Below are positions 1-7,000 of a DNA stretch of 44,588 nt, one piece after another. This stretch comes from Planktotalea frisia (GTDB taxonomy: Bacteria > Pseudomonadota > Alphaproteobacteria > Rhodobacterales > Rhodobacteraceae). The DNA lies in NCBI RefSeq assembly GCF_001890925.1, contig NZ_MLCB01000120.1, positions 1 through 44,588 of the forward strand, given 5' to 3'. The notes beneath the pieces are model-generated. The model saw only the letters and a program-made list of their open reading frames with translations, ran no database searches and was not told where the DNA came from. Numbering within the stretch: position 1 is the first letter of the stretch; each line of letters starts with the position of its first letter. The translations under genes and the position numbers were made by a program.

Positions 1-157
1 TCAGACAATTTCCGCGTCATAACCCATGAAAAAATTCGGGTTTTGGGGTAGCAGCGGTATAACAACTTTCCCTTGAGTGACCCCGTTAACTCCGCCATGG
101 TTTTGACACATTTCAGGCTTGGCGCGCCTCTTATTTCAAATTTCGGGGGAAATTTTC
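1..157. other. Leader region before the RTX gene, no gene seen
   Basis: No convincing coding sequence is visible. A TTGACA hexamer lies at 103-108, but no good -10 element stands 16-18 bases downstream, so I do not call a promoter. A short AACCC/GGGTT hairpin around 22-46 could be the tail of a gene left of the window. Confidence 0.4.
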
Positions 158-1534
158 GTGGAAATTCTGTTTATTTTGCTACCATTGTTATTGATCGGCG
201 GCTTGTTTGGTTTGTTTGACGGTAGCAGCAGCGACCCTGTAGAAGACCCGATGCTCGAAGATCCCGAGCTTGAGCCAGATCCCGAAACGGATCCAACGTT
301 AATGGAACCTGTAACCACACCGGTGGAGCCAGTAACCACTCCAACGGAACCAGGACCGCCGCCACCTGTTATGGATTTGGTTGGCAACTCACTGGACAAT
401 GTCATTACAGGGACAGACGCAGCCGATTTTATCTTAGGTCGAGGCGGCAATGACGTTCTTGACGGTGGCGCTGGCAATGACACGATCAACGGTGGCACAG
501 ACGAGGACACGTTGATCGGTGGCACAGGCGACGATCTACTCGAGGGTCGAGATGGCTCTGACAGCCTAGATGGTGGCGAAGGTGATGACACGCTGATCGG
601 AAACTTCGGCTTTGATACGTTGAATGGTGGTACTGGTAACGATTCAATCAATGGAGAGCGCGGACAAGATATGCTCTCTGGCGGCGCTGGCGATGACTTC
701 ATCGAAGGTCAATCAAGCGACGACACATTGCTTGGAGGCGATGGCGCAGACACCCTCCTCGGCGGCTCCGGCCGTGACTTCCTCAGCGGTGGCACCGGCT
801 CCGATTCGCTCGATGGTGGCACTTGGGATGACACCCTTGGCGGCGGCGCTGGCACAGATCTTCTTATCGGCGGCGAAGGCAACGATGAACTCTTCGGGAA
901 CGACCGTCAGGACGTTATTTCCGGCGGCGACGCAGATGACCTGATCATTGGCGGTGACGGCAACGACTCGCTTGAGGGTGGCAATGGGGATGACACAATA
1001 ATCGGTGGTGGGTCCAACTTCTTCCGCACAACTTCTGGTGCTGGAAACTGGACGGCTGAGATGGAAGCAGCACTTGATGAACTGGTCCTCACTGATGCTG
1101 CCCTGGCAACAGGTGGGCCTATCGCTGACATTCTCGCCTCTGCACCCTTCGCAGGCGTTGATGTCAGCGGCTTTGCGATGCCACCTGTCGCTGATACGGC
1201 TGCCGATTTCCTAAGTGGCGGTAGTGGCAACGACGCGTTGTTCTTGGAAACTGGCGACGTCGGCGTCGGCGGAATTGGAGACGATACCTTCCACTTGAAC
1301 GGTGATGCTGCACCTGATCGCATTATGACAATCACTGACTTTGCCGCGGCGGATGACATGATCGTTGTAGAGCACGACGCAAGCTTGCCCGCACCTGTCG
1401 TGACCGTCGCTGATAATGGCGGCAACGCTGATGTTTTGATCGATGGTGTCAGGCTCGCATCGGTGCGCGGTGCCGCAGGTATCCTTACTGCCGCTGATGT
1501 TACGCTCGCGAGCGTAGATCGCTCTATCGCATAA
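158..1534 (+). CDS. RTX-type calcium-binding repeat protein with N-terminal membrane segment
   Basis: The central part consists of roughly twenty hemolysin-type nonapeptide repeats (GGxGxDxLx pattern, for example GGAGNDTINGG), which in the RTX family fold into a calcium-binding parallel beta-roll. The N-terminus is a hydrophobic stretch of about 18 residues (ILFILLPLLLIGGLFGLF), followed by an acidic, proline-rich linker (many PV/EP/TT units, about residues 30-80) and then the repeats. The C-terminal 150 residues are less repetitive, with one more GGxGxD pair. The frame can be extended to a TTG at 119. I prefer GTG at 158 because CGGGGGA (144-150) is a good ribosome binding site 7 bases upstream and the membrane segment then starts at residue 2; this gives 458 aa. 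No type I secretion genes are nearby. The N-terminal hydrophobic segment suggests membrane anchoring or Sec export rather than classical RTX export. Substrate or role is unknown. Confidence 0.85.
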   Translation: MEILFILLPLLLIGGLFGLFDGSSSDPVEDPMLEDPELEPDPETDPTLMEPVTTPVEPVTTPTEPGPPPPVMDLVGNSLDNVITGTDAADFILGRGGNDVLDGGAGNDTINGGTDEDTLIGGTGDDLLEGRDGSDSLDGGEGDDTLIGNFGFDTLNGGTGNDSINGERGQDMLSGGAGDDFIEGQSSDDTLLGGDGADTLLGGSGRDFLSGGTGSDSLDGGTWDDTLGGGAGTDLLIGGEGNDELFGNDRQDVISGGDADDLIIGGDGNDSLEGGNGDDTIIGGGSNFFRTTSGAGNWTAEMEAALDELVLTDAALATGGPIADILASAPFAGVDVSGFAMPPVADTAADFLSGGSGNDALFLETGDVGVGGIGDDTFHLNGDAAPDRIMTITDFAAADDMIVVEHDASLPAPVVTVADNGGNADVLIDGVRLASVRGAAGILTAADVTLASVDRSIA

Positions 1535-1546
1535 ACACATCAGATA

Positions 1547-1568
1547 CGGGCTGGCATCGCATAGCCCG
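1547..1568 (+). other. Small hairpin after the RTX gene
   Basis: CGGGCT (1547-1552) pairs with AGCCCG (1563-1568) across a 10-base loop. There is no T-run. It precedes the stronger hairpin at 1580-1611. Confidence 0.4.
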
Positions 1569-1579
1569 ACACGTCTAAT

Positions 1580-1616
1580 ATGCCCTCGACGCAATTTCGC
1601 TTCGGGGGCATTTTTT
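1580..1616 (+). terminator. Rho-independent terminator-like hairpin abutting polA
   Basis: ATGCCCTCGA (1580-1589) pairs with TCGGGGGCAT (1602-1611), with one G-U pair, and is followed by six T residues (1611-1616). It would end the RTX transcript. The polA ATG begins at 1618, and the only G-rich ribosome-binding candidate for polA (GGGGG, 1604-1608) is inside the 3' arm. Confidence 0.75.
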
Positions 1617-1617
1617 C

Positions 1618-4413
1618 ATGAGCACGACTTTCGGCAAAGGATGCCATCTCCACCTGATTGACGGCTCTGCCTTCATTTTTCGCGCATACCACGCGCTGCC
1701 CCCTCTAACGCGCAAATCTGATGGCTTGCCCATCGGCGCTGTGTCGGGCTTTTGCAACATGCTGCAACGCTATGTTGAGGGAAATGCAGGCAGTGATGTG
1801 ACCCACGTCGCAGTGATTTTCGACAAAGGCAGCCACACCTTTCGCAACGACATGTATGACCAATACAAAGCCAACCGCGAGGCGATGCCAGAAGACTTAC
1901 GTCCGCAAATGCCGCTGACCCGCGAGGCGACCAAAGCGTTCAATATCGCCTGCGAAGAAATCGAGGGCTTTGAGGCCGACGACATTATCGCCACCCTTGC
2001 CCGCCAAGCGCGCGAAGCGGGTGGGCGATGCACGATTATTTCATCCGACAAAGACATGATGCAGCTCGTCGGCGACGGCGTCGAAATGTACGATGCGATG
2101 AAACAAAAACGCATTGACCGTGATGGTGTGTTCGAGAAATTCGGGGTCTTCCCGGAAGGCGTCGTCGATGTGCAAGCGCTCGCGGGGGACAGCGTTGATA
2201 ACGTTCCCGGCGCACCCGGCATTGGCATCAAAACTGCGGCTTTGCTGATCAATGAATACGGCAACCTTGAAGAGCTGCTGGATCGCGCCGAAGAAATCAA
2301 ACAGCCCAAGCGCCGCCAGACTTTGATCGACCACCGCGCGCAGATTGAGCTAAGCAAACGCCTCGTGACCCTTGATGGCAACATGTCGCTCGACTTCACC
2401 CTTGATGACCTCGAAGTACGTGACCCCATCGCAGATGAGCTGATTGATTTCCTTGCGCGCATGGAATTCCGCACGCTCACAAAGCGCATCTCAGAGGCCC
2501 TCGATGCGCCTATGCCAGAAATCAAAGATGTCGCGATCGCAGCGCCAAGTGATGCCCCTGAAGCCATCGCTTTTGAGGACGCCGCATACACTTGCGTTCG
2601 CGACATGGCCGCGCTGCAACCCTGGATCGATCACGCCTATGAACGCGGTTATGTTGCAGTGGATACCGAGACGACGGGCCTGAACGACATGCGCGCTGAT
2701 CTTGTTGGGATTTCGCTCTGCACTGAGGCGGGCAAGGCGTGCTACATTCCCTTGACCCATAAGGATGCTGGCACCGATGATCTGTTTGGCTCGGATGATT
2801 TGGCTGACGGTCAGATAAATTTGGAAGCCGCGATTGCCGCTTTGAAACCTCTGCTCGAAGACCAATCGGTCATGAAAATTGGCCAAAACATGAAATACGA
2901 CGCGAAGATTTTTTCGCGCTACGGTATTGATATTGCACCCTTTGATGACACGATGCTGCTCTCTTACGCGCAGCACGCTGGCCTGCATAATCACGGTATG
3001 GACGCGTTGTCAGAGCGTTACCTGAACCATACCCCAATCCCGATCAAACCACTGCTTGGCACAGGTAAATCCGCGATCACCTTTGACCGCGTGCCTATTG
3101 ATCAAGCGACTGACTATGCCGCTGAAGACGCCGACATCACCCTGCGCCTTTGGCAGGTGCTAAAACCTTCTTTACATGCTGCCAAAACAACGCGCGTGTA
3201 TGAAACGATGGAACGTCCTTTGGTGCCAGTGCTGGCCCAAATGGAGCGTTACGGAATCAAAGTTGACCGCGACACGCTGAGCCGTATGTCGAATGCGTTC
3301 GCACAGAAAATGGCGGGGCTTGAGGCAGAAATCCACGAATTCGCAGGACGTCCGTTTAACGTCGGCAGCCCTGCACAAGTGGGCGAAATCCTGTTCGATG
3401 AAATGGGTCTAGAAGGCGGTAAAAAGGGTAAGAACGGCAAATATGCGACTGGCGCTGATGTGCTCGAAGACCTTGCCACCGAACATGAACTCCCCCGCCG
3501 TGTGCTCGACTGGCGTCAGTTGTCCAAGCTGAAATCCACCTACACAGACGCGCTGCAAGATCACATCAATCCAGACACGGGTCGCGTGCACACGAGCTAT
3601 TCTATCGCGGGTGCTTCGACGGGCCGTCTCGCTTCAACAGATCCGAACCTGCAAAACATCCCGATCCGTTCCGAAGAAGGGCGACGCATTCGTGAGGCAT
3701 TTATCGCGGAAGAAGGCAAAGTCCTTGTAGCGCTGGACTACTCCCAGATCGAGTTGCGCATCCTCGCTCATGTCGCTGATATCGACAGCCTCAAACAAGC
3801 CTTCCGTGATGGCCAAGACATCCACGCGATGACCGCTTCGGAAATGTTCGACGTACCGCTCGATGAGATGACCCCCGATGTGCGCCGCCAAGCCAAAGCG
3901 ATCAACTTTGGCGTTATATACGGTATCTCGGGCTTTGGTCTTGCGCGTAATCTGCGCATTCCACGTTCTGAGGCGCAGGGCTTTATCGACCGCTACTTTG
4001 AACGCTTCCCGGGTATCAAAGAATACATGAACGACACGACCGCATTCGCCAAAGCGCATGATCGCGTTGAGACCCTCTTTGGTCGCGTGATTCACACACC
4101 CAATATCAATGCAAAGGGCCCTCATGCAGGCTTTGCAAAACGTGCCGCGATCAACGCTCCGATCCAAGGGACAGCCGCCGATATTATCCGGCGCGCAATG
4201 ATCCGCATGCCCGATGCAATTGCTGACCAGCCTGCAAAAATGCTACTTCAAGTCCACGATGAACTGTTGTTCGAGGTAGATGAGGGCGGCGTTGATAAAT
4301 TGATCAAAACCGCCAAAGATGTCATGGAAAACGCTGCTGATCCTGTCGTCAAACTCGACGTACCATTGATCGTTGATGCAGGCCAAGGTGCGAACTGGGC
4401 GGAAGCACACTAA
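1618..4413 (+). CDS. polA: DNA polymerase I
   Basis: This is a full-length 931-aa family A polymerase. It fills gaps and removes RNA primers during replication and repair. The N-terminal 5'-3' exonuclease (FEN-like) domain covers about residues 1-300 (LIDGSAFIFRAYHALPP at the start, FEADDIIATLARQ further in). The 3'-5' proofreading domain is intact: D349 and E351 in VDTETTG, the KIGQNMKYDAK motif, and Y500/D504 in YAAEDAD. The polymerase domain has motif A (D707 in LDYSQIELR), motif B (RRQAKAINFGVIYG) and motif C (H880-D881 in QVHDELLFE). The ATG at 1618 fits the usual N-terminus and no other in-frame start fits. The odd point is the start context: it lies two bases after a terminator T-run, with no separate ribosome binding site. 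The gene is convergent with the DUF1285 gene. Confidence 0.97.
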   Translation: MSTTFGKGCHLHLIDGSAFIFRAYHALPPLTRKSDGLPIGAVSGFCNMLQRYVEGNAGSDVTHVAVIFDKGSHTFRNDMYDQYKANREAMPEDLRPQMPLTREATKAFNIACEEIEGFEADDIIATLARQAREAGGRCTIISSDKDMMQLVGDGVEMYDAMKQKRIDRDGVFEKFGVFPEGVVDVQALAGDSVDNVPGAPGIGIKTAALLINEYGNLEELLDRAEEIKQPKRRQTLIDHRAQIELSKRLVTLDGNMSLDFTLDDLEVRDPIADELIDFLARMEFRTLTKRISEALDAPMPEIKDVAIAAPSDAPEAIAFEDAAYTCVRDMAALQPWIDHAYERGYVAVDTETTGLNDMRADLVGISLCTEAGKACYIPLTHKDAGTDDLFGSDDLADGQINLEAAIAALKPLLEDQSVMKIGQNMKYDAKIFSRYGIDIAPFDDTMLLSYAQHAGLHNHGMDALSERYLNHTPIPIKPLLGTGKSAITFDRVPIDQATDYAAEDADITLRLWQVLKPSLHAAKTTRVYETMERPLVPVLAQMERYGIKVDRDTLSRMSNAFAQKMAGLEAEIHEFAGRPFNVGSPAQVGEILFDEMGLEGGKKGKNGKYATGADVLEDLATEHELPRRVLDWRQLSKLKSTYTDALQDHINPDTGRVHTSYSIAGASTGRLASTDPNLQNIPIRSEEGRRIREAFIAEEGKVLVALDYSQIELRILAHVADIDSLKQAFRDGQDIHAMTASEMFDVPLDEMTPDVRRQAKAINFGVIYGISGFGLARNLRIPRSEAQGFIDRYFERFPGIKEYMNDTTAFAKAHDRVETLFGRVIHTPNINAKGPHAGFAKRAAINAPIQGTAADIIRRAMIRMPDAIADQPAKMLLQVHDELLFEVDEGGVDKLIKTAKDVMENAADPVVKLDVPLIVDAGQGANWAEAH

Positions 4414-4435
4414 ACGAACAAGACGCAACAGCAGC

Positions 4436-4482
4436 AAATGCCTTTGCAAAGGCATTTGCCAGCTCTTTTCGCAAAAAGAGCT
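4436..4482. terminator. Two tandem hairpins between convergent polA and DUF1285 genes
   Basis: A perfect 22-base palindrome (4436-4457, centred on TTGCAA) is followed by a 9-bp stem AGCTCTTTT/AAAAGAGCT (4461-4469 with 4474-4482) around a CGCA loop. Both can form in either transcript. T-rich tracts occur inside the second hairpin rather than after it, so termination is likely but not certain. The region fills nearly the whole 70-base gap. Confidence 0.65.
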
Positions 4483-4483
4483 G

Positions 4484-5053
4484 TTACCCGTCCAGTTCTT
4501 TCGAAGGAATAATCTGAAAAAACACACCGTCAGACCAAACACCAAACCAGCCTTCGTGGTGGACTCCAACATCGACCAAACGATAGAAACTCTTGCGATC
4601 GATCAACGCCTCTAGCCCCGCACGGACCATGATATAGGGCGAAGGTTCCCCCGTCTTTGCATCCCGCACAACGCGAATAGGGTGCTCGGCACCAGCCGCA
4701 ACAAAATCACCCACATGGGTTTCGAACGTCAAAACACCCTCTGAAACGTTAAAGTCCACCGCTACAAACGGCGCATCTTCAACCGTAATCCCAACCTTCT
4801 CGACGGGCGTCACGAGAAAATACTTCCCGTCTTCCAGCTTCAAAATCGACGAAAACAGCTTAACGAGCTCAAACCTGCCGATAGGTGTGCCCATATAGAA
4901 CCAAGTCCCGTCGCGTTTGATCTGCATATCCAAATCACCGCAAAACGGTGGATTCCACAGATGAACGGGCGGTAAACTACGTCCTTTGGATGCCGCTTTG
5001 GCGGATGCCGCGATGCCTGCCGCATCCGGGGTCACAATATTTTGTCCAACCAT
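4484..5053 (-). CDS. DUF1285 family protein
   Basis: This is a 189-aa soluble protein that I recognise as DUF1285 from the WNPPFCGDLDMQIKRDGTW block and the following FYMGTPIGR and KYFLVTPVEK segments. The biochemical function of the family is unknown. No signal peptide or membrane segment is present. The start at 5053 is preceded by GGAGG, but at a long spacing (about 14 bases), so expression may be weak or the start slightly different. It is divergent from the MoxR operon across 67 bases, an arrangement I recall as common in this bacterial family. A shared regulatory region and a linked role are therefore possible (inference). Confidence 0.85.
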   Translation of the reverse strand: MVGQNIVTPDAAGIAASAKAASKGRSLPPVHLWNPPFCGDLDMQIKRDGTWFYMGTPIGRFELVKLFSSILKLEDGKYFLVTPVEKVGITVEDAPFVAVDFNVSEGVLTFETHVGDFVAAGAEHPIRVVRDAKTGEPSPYIMVRAGLEALIDRKSFYRLVDVGVHHEGWFGVWSDGVFFQIIPSKELDG

Positions 5054-5120
5054 GTTTTGCTATTTGTCCTCCGCCGCCTAGTCTCATAGCATCACACCTA
5101 GAGTTCAAGGGAGAGTTGTC

Positions 5121-6131
5121 ATGTCCAGCGCAGAAGATTTAGTCACAGATATCGAATCGTTGGGCACGCGTCTGCGCGATGCGAAAGAGTCCATCAACCG
5201 CCGCTTCATCGGTCAAGAGCGGGTTGTGGACCTAACTCTCTCTGCGCTGCTGTGTGGGGGGCATGCTCTGCTGATCGGTCTCCCGGGCCTTGGCAAAACC
5301 CGTCTCGTCGAAACGCTTTCCACGGTCATGGGGCTGCACGGCAATCGCGTGCAGTTCACGCCTGACCTTATGCCAGCCGATATTCTTGGTTCCGAAGTCC
5401 TTGAAACAGGCGGCGACGGCAGCCGCGCGTTCAAGTTCATCGAAGGTCCTATCTTCTGCCAACTCTTAATGGCTGACGAAATCAACCGTGCCTCGCCGCG
5501 CACGCAATCAGCCCTCTTGCAAGCGATGCAGGAAAAGATGGTAAGCGTCGCTGGTGAAGATCGCCCGCTCGCCGCACCATTTCACGTGCTCGCCACGCAA
5601 AACCCGATCGAGCAAGAAGGCACATATCCCCTCCCTGAGGCTCAGCTTGACCGCTTTCTCGTTCAAATTGATGTGCCCTACCCCGATCGTGAAACCGAGC
5701 GTGACATCTTGATTGCGACCACCGGTGTTGCTGAGGACGAAGCGCACGCAGTGTTTAGCACCGACGAACTGCTCGCGGCTCAGACCCTTTTGCGCCGCAT
5801 GCCTGTTGGAGAAAGCGTTGTAGAAATGATCCTCGATCTTGTGCGTGCCTTCCGCCCCGACGAACCCGACGCAAGCGAACGTGTGAAAGAAACGGTTGCT
5901 TGGGGTCCGGGTCCGCGCGCGGCGCAAGCCTTGATGCTGACTGTACGCGCCAAAGCACTGCTTGATGGGCGGCTCGCCCCCTCGCCCGACGATGTGATCG
6001 ACATGGCGGAACCTGTCTTATCTCACCGCATGGCGCTGAACTTTGCAGCGCGCGCGCGGGGCGATAGCTTGTCCAACCTGATCCTCGAAACCGCGCAGAC
6101 TATCACTGGTTCCAAGGCCAACGCCGCGTGA
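5121..6131 (+). CDS. MoxR-family AAA+ ATPase
   Basis: This 336-aa MoxR/RavA-type ATPase is thought to act as a chaperone-like remodeler of partner proteins, often together with VWA-domain proteins. Walker A is GLPGLGKT (residues 53-60, K59, T60). Walker B is LLMADEINRA (D119, E120), followed by a SPRTQSALLQAMQE segment and the sensor-1-type block LATQNPIEQEGTYPLPEAQ. The C-terminal lid domain is present and the length is normal. The GGGAGAG ribosome binding site is well placed before ATG 5121. It is the first gene of a four-gene operon and ends in a GTGA overlap with the DUF58 gene. Confidence 0.95.
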   Translation: MSSAEDLVTDIESLGTRLRDAKESINRRFIGQERVVDLTLSALLCGGHALLIGLPGLGKTRLVETLSTVMGLHGNRVQFTPDLMPADILGSEVLETGGDGSRAFKFIEGPIFCQLLMADEINRASPRTQSALLQAMQEKMVSVAGEDRPLAAPFHVLATQNPIEQEGTYPLPEAQLDRFLVQIDVPYPDRETERDILIATTGVAEDEAHAVFSTDELLAAQTLLRRMPVGESVVEMILDLVRAFRPDEPDASERVKETVAWGPGPRAAQALMLTVRAKALLDGRLAPSPDDVIDMAEPVLSHRMALNFAARARGDSLSNLILETAQTITGSKANAA

Positions 6132-7000
6132 CATCCCCCCGCGCCCTTCGACTTGATGCGGAGCGTGAAGCCTCCCGCCTGCCGCCACTTCTGGCGCGTG
6201 CTGAGCACTTGGCAGGCACTGTCTTGCTGGGCGAGCACGGGCGCAGGCGCGCGGGCATGGGCGATGATTTTTGGCAATATCGTCCGGTTCAAACTGGTGA
6301 TGCGCGCCGCATGATTGATTGGCGCCGTTCTGCGCGTTCTGACATGGAATTCGTGCGCGAACGCGAATGGCAAGTGGCGCAAAGTGTGATGCTTTGGCTC
6401 GATACATCTGCGTCAATGCGTTTTGCGAGCGACAAGAACCTCCCTGAGAAGGCCGACCGCGCGCGGCTCATTGCACTCGCGTCTGCGATCTTGCTGATCA
6501 AAGGTGGCGAACGTGTTGGTGTTACAGGAACTGCCCTGCCACCACGTCGTGGACGTGCACAAATTTTGCGACTTGCAGAGCATTTTTCCAATGCAGATCA
6601 GACGGACTACGGTGTGCCAGAAGCGCGCGCGATGCTGCCACATGCGCGGGCGCTCTTCATTTCAGATTTTATGGGTGACATCGACGCTGTCGAGGCCGCC
6701 CTCACCAAAGCCGCTGATCGCGGCGTGCGTGGCGTGTTGATGCAAGTACTTGATCCTGCAGAAGAAAGCTTCCCTTTCCACGGGCGTACTATCTTTGAGA
6801 GTGCAGGCAAGACCTTGCGATATGAAACGCTCAAAGCGAACGATCTCAAAGAGCGTTACCTTGAAAAACTCGCAACGCGAAAAGAAACCCTCTCGCATCT
6901 TTGCAGTGTCACAGGCTGGCAATTCACCACGCATCACACGGATGCATCTGCGCAATCCGCGCTACTCTGGCTACATAGTGCGATGGAGCGTTCCGCATGA
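6128..7000 (+). CDS. DUF58 domain protein (MoxR-partner VWA-like)
   Basis: This is a 290-aa cytoplasmic protein with the DUF58 signature RPVQTGDARRMIDWRRSAR (residues 52-70). It is followed by a VWA-like strand with a MIDAS-type DTSAS (D92-S96), so metal-dependent protein binding is plausible. DUF58 proteins are regular partners of MoxR ATPases. The start codon is GTG at 6128, overlapping the MoxR stop in GTGA. The stop overlaps the next gene's ATG (ATGA). The tight overlaps point to translational coupling and fixed stoichiometry with MoxR. No membrane segment is visible, unlike BatA/BatB. Confidence 0.9.
   Translation: MTSPRALRLDAEREASRLPPLLARAEHLAGTVLLGEHGRRRAGMGDDFWQYRPVQTGDARRMIDWRRSARSDMEFVREREWQVAQSVMLWLDTSASMRFASDKNLPEKADRARLIALASAILLIKGGERVGVTGTALPPRRGRAQILRLAEHFSNADQTDYGVPEARAMLPHARALFISDFMGDIDAVEAALTKAADRGVRGVLMQVLDPAEESFPFHGRTIFESAGKTLRYETLKANDLKERYLEKLATRKETLSHLCSVTGWQFTTHHTDASAQSALLWLHSAMERSA

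Noticed and set aside
103-131. TTGACA as promoter of the RTX gene
   Set aside because: No acceptable -10 hexamer at 16-18 bases; the nearest AT-rich stretch is over 20 bases away.
410-1010. Repetitive DNA that could be mistaken for a tandem repeat or CRISPR array
   Set aside because: The repetition is the 27-base codon period of RTX nonapeptides; units vary and there are no constant repeats with unique spacers.
1770-2606. 278-aa minus-strand frame opposite polA
   Set aside because: Ser/Arg-rich antisense frame with no family features, inside the conserved exonuclease domain of polA.
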